A DNA stretch of 64,000 nt from Betaproteobacteria bacterium (lineage in GTDB: Bacteria > Pseudomonadota > Gammaproteobacteria > Burkholderiales > Rhodocyclaceae). Shown here piece after piece: positions 27,330-38,434 of this stretch. The stretch covers positions 124,001 through 188,000 of the forward strand of contig VEPL01000029.1 in assembly GCA_012026885.1 (NCBI GenBank), written 5' to 3'. Positions within the stretch are counted from its first letter, which is position 1. Each line of letters begins with the position of its first letter. The notes below the pieces were generated by a model that searched no databases, was not told the DNA's origin, and worked only from the letters and a program-made list of their open reading frames with translations. Both the position numbers and the translations under genes were made by a program.

Positions 27330-27823
27330 ACCTCGGGCAGCTTCATCGCCAGCACCTTGTCGGCCTGGGCCTTGCGGAAGGCCTGCAGCCGTTCGTTCAG
27401 CGCCTGGTCCGTGTTGGCCAGCATGGCGACGGCGAAGAGCGCGGCATTGGCGGCACCGGCCTCGCCGATGGCGAAGGTGGCGACCGGAATCCCCTTGGGC
27501 ATCTGCACGATCGAATGCAGCGAATCGACACCGGACAGCGCCTTCGACTGCACCGGCACGCCGAGTACCGGCACCGTCGTCTTGGCGGCCAGCATGCCCG
27601 GCAGGTGGGCGGCTCCGCCGGCCCCGGCGATGATCGCCTGAAGGCCGCGCGGACCGGCGTTCTCAGCGTACTCGAAGAGCAGGTCGGGGGTGCGGTGGGC
27701 GGACACGACGCGCGCTTCGAAGGCGACGCCGAAGTCCTTGAGGATAACGGCGGCGGCCTGCATGGTCGGCCAGTCGGAGTCGGACCCCATGACGATGCCG
27801 ACGGAAATCTTCTTGTCGCTCAT
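27326..27823 (-). CDS. purE: N5-CAIR mutase, catalytic subunit PurE
   Basis: PurE converts N5-CAIR to CAIR. The 165-residue class I PurE has [13 protein letters not shown] at its N-terminus, SAHRTPD near residue 44, [10 protein letters not shown] near 73 and [15 protein letters not shown]. The ATG at 27823 replaces the longer shadow-extended ORF. It overlaps folD by 4 bp and purK by 4 bp. Confidence 0.97.
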   Translation of the reverse strand: MSDKKISVGIVMGSDSDWPTMQAAAVILKDFGVAFEARVVSAHRTPDLLFEYAENAGPRGLQAIIAGAGGAAHLPGMLAAKTTVPVLGVPVQSKALSGVDSLHSIVQMPKGIPVATFAIGEAGAANAALFAVAMLANTDQALNERLQAFRKAQADKVLAMKLPEV

Positions 27824-28692
27824 TTGCCTGCTCCTGCGGCAGCTGCCGCCTTGCGTTCGGCGGCCTCGATGGTGTTGGCCAGCAGCATGGTGATGGTCAT
27901 CGGCCCGACACCGCCGGGCACCGGGGTGATCTGGCCGGCCACCGCGAGGCAACCGGCGAAGTCGACATCGCCGCACAGCTTGCCGTCGGGCAAACGATTG
28001 ATGCCGACATCGATGACGACGGCACCCGGCTTGACCATGTCGGCGGTGACGAACCTCGGCTTGCCGACGGCAGCAACGACAATGTCGGCACGCGATGTAT
28101 GGAACTTGAGGTCCTTCGTCTTCGAATGGCAGACAGTCACTGTGGCGCCGGCGTTGATCAGGAGCAACGCCATGGGCTTGCCGACGATGTTGGAGCGGCC
28201 GATGACGACGGCTTCCTTGCCGGCCAGGTCGACCTTGCCCTTCTCGAACATCTTCATGACGCCGTACGGCGTGCACGGAATGAAACGCGGGCTGCCCTGG
28301 GCGAGCGCCCCAACGTTCTCGGCATGGAAGCCGTCAACGTCTTTCTCGGGCGATATCGCCTCGAGGACCGCCTCTTCATTGAAATGCCCAGGCAGCGGCA
28401 ACTGGACGAGGATACCGTGAATGGCCGGATCGGCGTTCAGCTCGGCGATCTTTTCGAGCACTGTTTCCGGGTCGACCGCAACATCGTAGACGATCTTTTC
28501 GGAATGCATGCCGATGGCAAGGCAGCCATTGACCTTGTTCCTCACATAAACCTGCGAGGCGGGATCTTCGCCGACCAGGATCACCACCAGTCCGGGCTTG
28601 TGCCCGCATGCCGCGAGCGCGTCCACGCGCGCCTTGAATCCCTGGCGCAGCTCCTCCGCCAGCGCCTTGCCGTCGATTACTTGTGCCGTCAT
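27820..28692 (-). CDS. folD: Methylene-THF dehydrogenase / methenyl-THF cyclohydrolase
   Basis: The bifunctional FolD interconverts 5,10-methylene-THF and 10-formyl-THF, supplying one-carbon units for purine synthesis. The 290-residue product has the N-terminal active-site region [15 protein letters not shown] (about residues 47-61, Tyr and Lys), PLPGHFNEE near 102, the NADP-binding [14 protein letters not shown] near 165 and [12 protein letters not shown] near the C-terminus. It is the first gene of folD-purE-purK-tsaC, a sensible one-carbon and purine grouping. The iorAB terminator lies just upstream. Confidence 0.96.
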   Translation of the reverse strand: MTAQVIDGKALAEELRQGFKARVDALAACGHKPGLVVILVGEDPASQVYVRNKVNGCLAIGMHSEKIVYDVAVDPETVLEKIAELNADPAIHGILVQLPLPGHFNEEAVLEAISPEKDVDGFHAENVGALAQGSPRFIPCTPYGVMKMFEKGKVDLAGKEAVVIGRSNIVGKPMALLLINAGATVTVCHSKTKDLKFHTSRADIVVAAVGKPRFVTADMVKPGAVVIDVGINRLPDGKLCGDVDFAGCLAVAGQITPVPGGVGPMTITMLLANTIEAAERKAAAAAGAGK

Positions 28693-28705
28693 CGTCGCAT
28701 CCAGC

Positions 28706-28739
28706 TAAAAACAAAACGGGAAAGGCGGCAGCCTTTCCC
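28706..28739 (-). terminator. Intrinsic terminator after iorAB
   Basis: On the minus strand GGGAAAGGC-TGCC-GCCTTTCCC is a perfect 9-bp hairpin followed by GTTTTGTTTTT. It lies 27 bp after the iorB stop and separates iorAB from folD, whose promoter must lie within or just after it. Confidence 0.88.
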
Positions 28740-28765
28740 CTTGAATGGACGCGTATTTTAGCAGA

Positions 28766-29377
28766 TCAGGCGAGCGCCGCCGCGGCAGCACCGACGGCCG
28801 AACGGCCGGCCTCGAAGGCACGCCGGTTGAGATCGACCATCTTCTCGCCCTTCTTCTGGAAGCGCTTGAGCACGCAGTCCATCAGCACGTCGGCCGCAAA
28901 AGGCAAATGGTCAGCGATGGCGCCGAGCATGACCGTATTGCCGAGCCGGATGTCGCCGAGGTCGAGGGCGATCGTGGTCGCGTCGAAGGCCACCACCTTG
29001 TTGCCGGTCTTGCGGATCTCGGCAAGCGGATCATCGGGATAGTCGAACAATCCCAGCTCAACCACCGGCGGCACCAGGCGGGCGGTATTCATCAGTGTGA
29101 TGCCACCAGCCTTCAGCATGTGCTGCCAGCGCATCGCCTCGGCCGACTCGAAGCCGAGAAGGACGTCAGCCGTGCCGGGCGTGATTTGCGGTGACAGCAC
29201 CTTCGGGCCGAAACGCAGGTGCGACGAGACGACGCCGCCGCGCTGGGCCATGCCGGCCACTTCGGTCTTCTTGGCGTCGTGGCCCATGGCGATGGCCGCC
29301 TCGGCCAGAATCTCGGTGGCGGTCATGACGCCCTGCCCGCCGATGCCGACGACAAGGATGTTGGTCGTCCCGTTCAT
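28766..29377 (-). CDS. iorB: Indolepyruvate:ferredoxin oxidoreductase, beta subunit
   Basis: IorB is the gamma-type subunit of the 2-oxoacid:acceptor oxidoreductase that decarboxylates aryl pyruvates to aryl acetyl-CoA. The 203-residue product opens with NILVVGIGGQGVMTATEILAEAA and KKTEVAGMAQRGGVVSSHLRFG, the CoA/TPP-interface block of the family. The ATG at 29377 overlaps the iorA stop by 4 bp, so synthesis of the two subunits is coupled. Confidence 0.94.
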   Translation of the reverse strand: MNGTTNILVVGIGGQGVMTATEILAEAAIAMGHDAKKTEVAGMAQRGGVVSSHLRFGPKVLSPQITPGTADVLLGFESAEAMRWQHMLKAGGITLMNTARLVPPVVELGLFDYPDDPLAEIRKTGNKVVAFDATTIALDLGDIRLGNTVMLGAIADHLPFAADVLMDCVLKRFQKKGEKMVDLNRRAFEAGRSAVGAAAAALA

Positions 29378-31251
29378 GCGTTGCAGCCTCCCTTGACCAG
29401 CTGGATCAGCGGCGAAACCGGCACGTGGTGCTGGATGGCATCCGGCGCGCAGGGCTGCACGCAGAGGCCGCAGCCGGTACAGACCGAGGATTCGATGCGC
29501 ACGAAGGCGAGGTCGACCTCGCGGCCGCTCGCCTTGACCTCCTTGCCGCGGCGAGTGACATGGATGGCCGGACAGCCGACGTCGAGGCAGTTGCCGCAAC
29601 CCGTGCATTTGTCCTCGATGACCGCGTAGGGCTTGAGCTTGTGGTAGTCCTCGATCAGCACGCACGGCTGGTCGGTGATGATGACCGACACCTCGGGCAC
29701 CTTGACCTCGTCGCGGATGGTCTTGAACAGCACCGGCAACTCGTACGGATTGACCTTGTGGATGCGCTCGGGCTTGACGCCCAGCGACTCGACCAGCTTC
29801 GGGAAATCGACGCGCGGTGCATCCACGCCGTGGATGTCGCGGCCGCTGCCCGGGTTGTCCTGGCCGCCGGTCATGCCGACGGTGCGGTTGTCGAGCAGCA
29901 GGACGGTGACGTTGCCCTTGTTGTAGACCATGTCGAGCAGGCCCTGCATGCCCATGTGCAGGAAGGTCGAGTCACCGATCACGGCGACGATGCGCTTGTC
30001 CTTGTCGGCCTCGCCGCGGCCCTTGTCGAGGCCGAGCGCGATGCCCATCGAGGCGCCCATCGAGATGCAGGTATCGAGCGCATTCCACGGATGGCCGGCA
30101 CCCAGCGTATAGCAGCCGATGTCGCCGGAAATGGTGAGATTACGCACCTGCGACAGCGTGTAATAGACACCGAGGTGCGGGCAGGCCACGCACATCGTCG
30201 GTGGCCGTGGAAATACCGGCATGGCAGCGGTCGACCGCGATTCCGGCAGGTTTTCGCCGAGCAGGCGGGCGATCGCCGGACGCAGGACGTTCGGCGCCAG
30301 TTCGCCCTGCTGCGGCAGGATTTCCTTGCCGACGACGGAAATACCCTGCGCCTTCAGCTCGGTCTCGACCAGCGGCTCGACTTCCTCGACGACGACGACC
30401 CGGTCGACCATTTCCCCCAGTTCGCGGCACTTGTCAAAGGGCAGCGGGCACGAAAAGCCGAGCTTGAGCACCGGTGCGTCGGGAAAGGACTCCTTGACGT
30501 GCATGTAGGCCGGACCGGAGGCGATGAAGCCGACGCGACGGTCGCTGCCCGGCTCGATGACGTTGAGGGCCGACAGCTCGGCCTCGCGGCGCAACTCGGC
30601 GTCGCGCGCGAAAATCAGGGGGATGCGCTTGCCGGCGCCGCCGGGCGTCATGACCCAGCGCGCCGGATCCTTTTTGAAGCCGGCTGCCGGCCGGGTGCTG
30701 CGCTCGCCGACGGTGACCAGCGCCTTGACGTGGTTGATGCGCGTCGTCATGCGCAGGATGACCGGCACTTGGAAACGCTCGGACAGTTCGTAGCCGTACA
30801 GGGTCATCTCGTAGGCTTCCTGCGAGTCGGCCGGCTCGAGCACCGGCACGTGGGCGAAGCGGCCCCAGTATCGCGAATCCTGCTCGTTCTGCGACGACGA
30901 CAGGCCGACGTCGTCGGCAATGGCGATGACCAGCCCGCCGATGACGCCGGTCAGCGTCAGGGTCATCAGCGCGTCCGAGGCGACGTTCATGCCGACATGC
31001 TTCATGCAGCAAAAGGAACGCGAGCCGGCATAGGCGGCACCGATGGCGACCTCGAGCGACACCTTTTCGTTGACCGACCATTCGGAGTAGATGTCGGGGT
31101 AGGACGAAATCACCTCGAGCATCTCGGTCGACGGCGTGCCGGGATAAGCCGCGGCAACCTTGACGCCGGCCTCCCAGACCGCGCGGGCAACGGCCTCGTT
31201 GCCGGACAACAGGACCCGGCTCGCGGCCGGTACGGGCATGACTGCCGCCAT
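29374..31251 (-). CDS. iorA: Indolepyruvate:ferredoxin oxidoreductase, alpha subunit
   Basis: IorA carries the thiamine pyrophosphate and Fe-S parts of an enzyme that oxidises indolepyruvate, phenylpyruvate and related acids to acyl-CoA while reducing ferredoxin. The 625-residue protein has AAYPGTPSTEML near residue 32, the C-domain TPP motif VAVIGDSTFLHMGMQGLLDMVYNKGN near 430, and two C-terminal 4Fe-4S motifs (CTGCGNCLDVGC and CTGCGLCVQPC). The ATG at 31251 has GAGGAG about six bases upstream; the ORF track starts nine codons earlier. An FNR-type box and a perfect TATAAT precede it. Confidence 0.95.
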   Translation of the reverse strand: MAAVMPVPAASRVLLSGNEAVARAVWEAGVKVAAAYPGTPSTEMLEVISSYPDIYSEWSVNEKVSLEVAIGAAYAGSRSFCCMKHVGMNVASDALMTLTLTGVIGGLVIAIADDVGLSSSQNEQDSRYWGRFAHVPVLEPADSQEAYEMTLYGYELSERFQVPVILRMTTRINHVKALVTVGERSTRPAAGFKKDPARWVMTPGGAGKRIPLIFARDAELRREAELSALNVIEPGSDRRVGFIASGPAYMHVKESFPDAPVLKLGFSCPLPFDKCRELGEMVDRVVVVEEVEPLVETELKAQGISVVGKEILPQQGELAPNVLRPAIARLLGENLPESRSTAAMPVFPRPPTMCVACPHLGVYYTLSQVRNLTISGDIGCYTLGAGHPWNALDTCISMGASMGIALGLDKGRGEADKDKRIVAVIGDSTFLHMGMQGLLDMVYNKGNVTVLLLDNRTVGMTGGQDNPGSGRDIHGVDAPRVDFPKLVESLGVKPERIHKVNPYELPVLFKTIRDEVKVPEVSVIITDQPCVLIEDYHKLKPYAVIEDKCTGCGNCLDVGCPAIHVTRRGKEVKASGREVDLAFVRIESSVCTGCGLCVQPCAPDAIQHHVPVSPLIQLVKGGCNA

Positions 31252-31286
31252 GACGACTCCTCGGAATAAGGTCAGCAAAACGAGCC

Positions 31287-31327
31287 ATTATAGGAAGCCG
31301 ATCCCAGCGGAACTTGATACAGCGCAA
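31287..31327 (-). promoter_or_regulatory. FNR-type site and -10 element for iorAB
   Basis: The minus strand carries TTGCGCTGTATCAA at 31314-31327. It matches the FNR/Anr consensus TTGAT-N4-ATCAA with a perfect downstream half and two changes in the other half. A perfect TATAAT lies at 31287-31292. The site is centred at 31320.5, about 41 bp upstream of the start predicted from that -10, which is the class II activation position. It could also serve the divergent norE-like gene, where no good -10 is seen. Confidence 0.6.
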
Positions 31328-31439
31328 GCGCCATGGCAATTGCCGAATGTAGTGCTTCAGGTCACACGACCTGCATCAAGGAACCTGATCGCACGCGCTC
31401 CCAAAATGGCGCCAGCCCCCAACCTCCACAACGGAACCC

Positions 31440-32042
31440 ATGCTCGCGGCCGCAGCAGTCACGCCCCCCGCGCCTGCCGGCGAATCCGGCCGGCGCATCC
31501 CCGGCAGCAAGGGGATCTGGGTCGGCATCACCTGCGAATTCGTTGAATTCGTCGTGCTCTTTGCCGTCTATTTCATTGCCCGCGCGCATTTCCCCGACGC
31601 CTTCCATGCCGGGGCCGAACGCCTCTCCGTCCCCGCCGGGACGGTGATCACCCTGCTGATGGTCACCAGCAGCTGGTGCATTGCCTGTTCGGTCAATGCC
31701 ATGCGCTGCGGCAACCGCCGCGGCGCCACCCTCTGGCTGGTGGCGGGACTGGTCGTCGCGCTCGGCTACCCCGTCACCAAGGTCCTCGAAATCTCCTGGA
31801 ATCTGGCGCAGGGCATCGACGGATCGTCGGGGATCTTTTTCACCGTCTATTACTACCTGACCTTCAACCATCTGGTTCATGCCTCGTGGGGCATTCTCGG
31901 CATGTTCTGGGTCCTGGCCCGCCTGCTCGCCGGCGGCTACGATGCCGCCGACCACGACGGCCTCGAGGCCCTGGGCAGTTACTGGCACGCCACCGACATC
32001 ATCTGGCTGGTCATTTTCCCGCTGTTCTACGTATTGGCATGA
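31440..32042 (+). CDS. norE: NorE-like cytochrome c oxidase subunit III family protein
   Basis: This 200-residue polytopic protein has five hydrophobic segments and the subunit III-like motifs GIWVGITCEFVEFVVLF near residue 25 and YYLTFNHLVHASWG near 136 (conserved His). NorE is an accessory to nitric oxide reductase in denitrifiers. No norCB lies within this window, so the partner oxidase could be elsewhere. Its stop overlaps the next start by 4 bp (ATGA). The upstream gap holds the FNR-type site shared with iorA. Confidence 0.75.
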   Translation: MLAAAAVTPPAPAGESGRRIPGSKGIWVGITCEFVEFVVLFAVYFIARAHFPDAFHAGAERLSVPAGTVITLLMVTSSWCIACSVNAMRCGNRRGATLWLVAGLVVALGYPVTKVLEISWNLAQGIDGSSGIFFTVYYYLTFNHLVHASWGILGMFWVLARLLAGGYDAADHDGLEALGSYWHATDIIWLVIFPLFYVLA

Positions 32043-32341
32043 CGACCGCTCCGCCCGCCGACCGTTTCCGCCGGCTCACCGCCGCCTGGCTGGTACTGGT
32101 GGCCTTGACCCTGCTTAGCCTTGTCCTCGGCGAATGGTTCCGCGCGGCGCAGTGGCTGCCGCTGCTGGTCGCCGCGATCATCTGGTTCAAGGGCGCCGTG
32201 GTCGCCACCGCCTTCATCGAGTCGCACGTCGCCCACCCCTTCGTGACCCGGCTGCTGCAGGCTTTCGTCGCGATCGCCCCACTCGCCCTCGTCGTGACCG
32301 CCTTCTTCGGCGATACCCTGGCGCGCTGGGCCATTCTCTAG
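32039..32341 (+). CDS. norF: NorF-like / prokaryotic COX subunit IV family small membrane protein
   Basis: This 100-residue protein has three transmembrane helices (about residues 15-33, 38-58 and 72-92), and the FKGAVVATAFIESHVA stretch is typical of small subunit IV or NorF proteins. The ORF track shows only a longer frame; the ATG at 32039 overlaps the norE-like stop and restores the family length. It probably stabilises the same membrane complex as its partner. Confidence 0.72.
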   Translation: MTTAPPADRFRRLTAAWLVLVALTLLSLVLGEWFRAAQWLPLLVAAIIWFKGAVVATAFIESHVAHPFVTRLLQAFVAIAPLALVVTAFFGDTLARWAIL

Positions 32342-32411
32342 GCCGACGCGGCCCGGCCGCGCATAAGGGAAATCCACAATAAATAAACAGGCAAAAAACG
32401 CTTCGGCTATA

Positions 32412-32445
32412 TTGCGCATTGCGAAGTTCGTTTTTACAATACGAA
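32412..32445 (+). promoter_or_regulatory. Sigma-70 promoter of the pyruvate dehydrogenase operon with overlapping dyad
   Basis: TTGCGC (32412-32417) and TACAAT (32435-32440) are separated by exactly 17 bp. An inverted repeat TTCGT-N9-ACGAA (32427-32431 and 32441-32445) straddles the -10, a good position for a repressor such as a PdhR-type regulator. The operator identity is inference. Confidence 0.65.
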
Positions 32446-32511
32446 ATAGCAACTAGGTGTAAACACGGGTTTGCGATCCCGGTCCGAATTGCCAGAATGT
32501 GGAACAAAGGC

Positions 32512-32530
32512 GCCCCGCTCCCGGCGGGGC
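32512..32530 (+). promoter_or_regulatory. Leader hairpin before aceE
   Basis: GCCCCGC-TCCCG-GCGGGGC is a perfect 7-bp hairpin in the 5' untranslated region of aceE, ending 17 bp before the AGGAG ribosome-binding site (32548-32552). It has no T-tract, so it is not a terminator. It could stabilise the message or affect translation. Confidence 0.45.
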
Positions 32531-32559
32531 AGTACGAGAACCGAAACAGGAGACGAATC

Positions 32560-35235
<2,676 letters not shown>

Positions 35236-35251
35236 TCGGGAGGAGACGACT

Positions 35252-36559
35252 ATGAGCCAGATCATCGAAGTCAAAGTCCCGGATATCGGCGATTTCTCGG
35301 ACGTGCCGGTCATCGACCTGTTCGTCAAGGTCGGCGACAGCATCAAGGTCGACGACGCCATCGCCACCCTCGAATCCGACAAGGCCACCATGGACGTGCC
35401 GAGCACCGTTGCCGGTGTCGTCAAGGAAGTGCTGGTCCAGCTCGGTTCCAAGGTCAGCGAAGGTTCGCTGCTGATCAAGGTGGAAACCGGCGCCGGTGCG
35501 GGCGCCGCTGTGCCGGCCGCGCAACCCGCTGCCCCGGCACCTGCTGCCGCACCAGCCCCGGCCGCCGCCCCCGCTGCCGCGCCGGTCGCTGCTGCTGCAC
35601 CGGCCGCGCTGGCCCCGGCACTGCCGATCGGTGCCAAGGTCCATGCCTCGCCGTCGGTCCGTGCCTATGCCCGCGAACTCGGCGTCGACCTGTCCAAGGT
35701 ACCGGCGACCGGTCCGAAGGGTCGCATCGTCAAGGAAGACCTGACCAAGTACGTCAAGGGCGTGATGTCCGGCGCCATTTCCGGCCCGGTCGCTACGGCT
35801 GGCGGCGGCATCAGCGGTGGGGGCACGCTCGACCTGCTGCCCTGGCCGAAGGTCGATTTCGCCAAGTTCGGCGAGATCGAGGTCAAGCCGCTGTCGCGCA
35901 TCAAGAAGATTTCCGGCCAGAACCTCTCGCGCAACTGGGTGATGATCCCGGCCGTGACCTATCACGAAGATGCTGACATCACCGATCTCGAAGCCTTCCG
36001 CGTCCAGTTGAACAAGGAAAACGAGAAGACCGGCAACAAGCTGACCATGCTCGCCTTCCTGATCAAGGCCTGCGTCAAGGCGATGCAGCGTTATCCGGAA
36101 TTCAACGCTTCGCTCGATGGCGACAACCTGGTGCTGAAGAAGTATTTCAACATTGGTTTCGCGGCTGACACGCCGAACGGCCTGGTCGTGCCGGTGGTCA
36201 AGAATGCCGACAAGAAGGGTGTCTTCGAGATCGCCAAGGAAACCGGCGAACTGGCCAAGCAAGCCCGCGACGGCAAGCTGAAGCCGGCCGACATGTCCGG
36301 CGCCTGCTTCACGATTTCCAGCCTGGGCGGCATCGGCGGCACTTACTTCGCGCCTATCGTCAATGCGCCGGAAGTCGCCATCCTCGGCGTCAACAAGTCG
36401 GCCATGAAGCCGGTGTGGGACGGCAAAGCTTTCGTGCCGCGCCTGACCCTGCCGCTGTCGCTGACCGCCGACCACCGCGTCATCGACGGTGCGCTGGCTA
36501 CCCGCTTCAACGTCTATGTCGCCGAACTGCTGGCCGACATGCGCCGCATGATCGTCTAA
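35252..36559 (+). CDS. aceF: Dihydrolipoyl acetyltransferase, PDH E2
   Basis: E2 carries acetyl groups on a lipoyl arm and transfers them to CoA. The 435-residue protein has one N-terminal lipoyl domain (residues 5-78, lipoylated Lys in ESDKATMDVP near 43), an Ala/Pro linker (about 83-125), a peripheral-subunit-binding domain (ASPSVRAYARELGVDLSKVPATGPKGRIVKEDL) and the catalytic domain ending in the active-site TADHRVIDGALATRF. E. coli has three lipoyl domains; one is common in Betaproteobacteria. It lies 16 bp after aceE. Its lipoyl domain is nearly identical to that on the next gene. Confidence 0.97.
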   Translation: MSQIIEVKVPDIGDFSDVPVIDLFVKVGDSIKVDDAIATLESDKATMDVPSTVAGVVKEVLVQLGSKVSEGSLLIKVETGAGAGAAVPAAQPAAPAPAAAPAPAAAPAAAPVAAAAPAALAPALPIGAKVHASPSVRAYARELGVDLSKVPATGPKGRIVKEDLTKYVKGVMSGAISGPVATAGGGISGGGTLDLLPWPKVDFAKFGEIEVKPLSRIKKISGQNLSRNWVMIPAVTYHEDADITDLEAFRVQLNKENEKTGNKLTMLAFLIKACVKAMQRYPEFNASLDGDNLVLKKYFNIGFAADTPNGLVVPVVKNADKKGVFEIAKETGELAKQARDGKLKPADMSGACFTISSLGGIGGTYFAPIVNAPEVAILGVNKSAMKPVWDGKAFVPRLTLPLSLTADHRVIDGALATRFNVYVAELLADMRRMIV

Positions 36560-36571
36560 GGGAGAGTGACC

Positions 36572-38344
36572 ATGAGTCTCGTTGAAGTCAAAGTCCCCGA
36601 TATCGGCGATTTCTCCGACGTGCCGGTCATAGACCTGTTCGTCAAGGCCGGCGATGCGATCAAGGTCGACGACGCGATCTGCACGCTGGAGTCGGACAAG
36701 GCGACGATGGATGTTCCCTCCACCGTTGCCGGTACCGTCAAGGAAGTGCTCGTCCAGCTCGGCTCCAAGGTCAGCGAAGGTTCGCTGCTGATCAAGGTCG
36801 AAGCCGGTGCCGCTGCCGCGGTCGACGCCGCTAGCGCGCCGAAAACCGAGACCGCCCCCGCCGCAGCACCGGTCGCCGCACCGGCGGCCGCCAGCCACGG
36901 CGGCACGGCCGACCTGGAATGCGAGATGCTCGTTCTCGGCGCCGGTCCCGGCGGCTACTCGGCCGCTTTCCGCTCAGCCGACCTCGGCATGAAGACGATC
37001 ATCGTCGAGCGTTACGCGACGCTCGGTGGCGTCTGCCTGAACGTCGGCTGCATTCCGTCCAAGGCGCTGCTCCATGTCGCCGCGGTCATGGAAGAAGCCG
37101 AGCACGCGAGCGCGCTGGGCGTCACTTTCGCGGCGCCGCAGGTCGACATTGACAAGCTGCGCGCCCACAAGGACAAGGTCGTCGGCAAGCTGACCGGCGG
37201 TCTGGCCGGCATGGCCAAGGGCCGCAAGGTCGACATCGTGCGCGGTTACGGTCACTTCCTCGACCCGAATCACATCGAGGTCGAAGTCACTGACGGCAGC
37301 GGCCAGGACAAGACCGGCAGCAAGAAAGTCATCAAGTTCTCGAAGTGCATCATCGCCGCCGGCTCGGCGGCCGTGCATCTGCCGTTCATCCCGCGCGACC
37401 CGCGCATCGTCGACTCCACCGGCGCACTCGAACTGCGCTTCGTGCCGAAGAAGATGCTGGTCATCGGCGGCGGCATCATCGGCCTGGAAATGGCCACCGT
37501 CTATTCGACGCTCGGCGCTCGCGTCGATGTCGTCGAGATGCTCGATGCCCTGATGCAGGGCCCCGACCGCGACGCCGTCAAGGTCTGGGACAAGCAGAAT
37601 GCCCACCGCTTCGACCAGGTCATGCTGAAAACCAAGACCGTGGCAGTCGACGCCAAGGAAGACGGTCTCTACGTCAAGTTCGAAGGCGAAGCCGCGCCGG
37701 CCGAACCGGTCAAGTACGACATGATCCTGCAAGCCGCCGGCCGCAGCCCGAACGGCAAGAAGATCGCCGCAGAGAAGGCGGGCGTCGTCGTCACCGACCG
37801 CGGCTTCATCCCGGTAGATGCCCAGATGCGCACCAACGTGCCGCACATCTTCGCCATCGGCGACATCGTCGGCAACCCGATGCTGGCGCACAAGGCAGTG
37901 CACGAAGCGCACGTCGCTGCGGAAGTCGCCGCCGGCCACAAGGCTGCCTTCGACGCGCAAGTGATCCCGGGCGTCGCCTACACCCATCCGGAAGTGGCCT
38001 GGGTCGGCTACACCGAGGAACAGGCGAAGAAGGAAGGCCGCAAGGTCGAGACCGCCAAGTTCCCGTGGGCCGCCTCCGGTCGCGCCATCGCCAACGGCGC
38101 CGACTACGGCTTCACCAAGCTGATCTTCGATGCCGAGACGCACCGCGTCATCGGTGGCGCCATCGTCGGCCCTTCGGCCGGCGACATGATCGGCGAGATC
38201 TGCCTGGCCATCGAGATGGGCTGCGATTCGGTCGACATCGGCAAGACCATCCACCCTCACCCGACGCTCGGCGAAACGGTCGGCATGGCCGCCGAAGTGG
38301 CGCACGGCACCTGCACCGACGTACCGCCTCCGCGCAAGAAATAG
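36572..38344 (+). CDS. lpdA: Dihydrolipoyl dehydrogenase with N-terminal lipoyl domain, PDH E3
   Basis: E3 reoxidises dihydrolipoamide with FAD and NAD+. Unusually for E3 in general, but as in Neisseria and other Betaproteobacteria, residues 3-77 form a lipoyl domain (ESDKATMDVP) joined by an Ala/Pro linker to the flavoprotein (from about residue 113). The redox disulfide is in GGVCLNVGCIPSKAL near 155, the NAD-binding glycines in MLVIGGGIIGLEMA near 298, and the catalytic HPHPTLGE near 567. The ATG at 36572 follows GGGAGAG; the ORF track starts two codons earlier at a GTG. A strong terminator follows, ending the operon. Confidence 0.97.
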   Translation: MSLVEVKVPDIGDFSDVPVIDLFVKAGDAIKVDDAICTLESDKATMDVPSTVAGTVKEVLVQLGSKVSEGSLLIKVEAGAAAAVDAASAPKTETAPAAAPVAAPAAASHGGTADLECEMLVLGAGPGGYSAAFRSADLGMKTIIVERYATLGGVCLNVGCIPSKALLHVAAVMEEAEHASALGVTFAAPQVDIDKLRAHKDKVVGKLTGGLAGMAKGRKVDIVRGYGHFLDPNHIEVEVTDGSGQDKTGSKKVIKFSKCIIAAGSAAVHLPFIPRDPRIVDSTGALELRFVPKKMLVIGGGIIGLEMATVYSTLGARVDVVEMLDALMQGPDRDAVKVWDKQNAHRFDQVMLKTKTVAVDAKEDGLYVKFEGEAAPAEPVKYDMILQAAGRSPNGKKIAAEKAGVVVTDRGFIPVDAQMRTNVPHIFAIGDIVGNPMLAHKAVHEAHVAAEVAAGHKAAFDAQVIPGVAYTHPEVAWVGYTEEQAKKEGRKVETAKFPWAASGRAIANGADYGFTKLIFDAETHRVIGGAIVGPSAGDMIGEICLAIEMGCDSVDIGKTIHPHPTLGETVGMAAEVAHGTCTDVPPPRKK

Positions 38345-38390
38345 ACAGCAAGGACTCTGCGCTACGCCGATCTGGATTGGCGTTCGGTTC

Positions 38391-38421
38391 GGGCGACGGT
38401 TGCACCGTCGCCCTTTTTTTT
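38391..38421 (+). terminator. Intrinsic terminator of aceE-aceF-lpdA
   Basis: GGGCGACGGT-TGC-ACCGTCGCCC is a perfect 10-bp hairpin followed by eight T residues, 47 bp after lpdA. The thioesterase ATG is only 14 bp beyond the T-tract. Confidence 0.93.
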
Positions 38422-38434
38422 GCTACAAGGGGGC

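Noticed and set aside
29425-31269. 614-codon open frame antisense to iorA
   Set aside because: It is a shadow of the iorA reading frame in high-GC DNA, with His/Asp/Gly-rich low-complexity translation and no domain.
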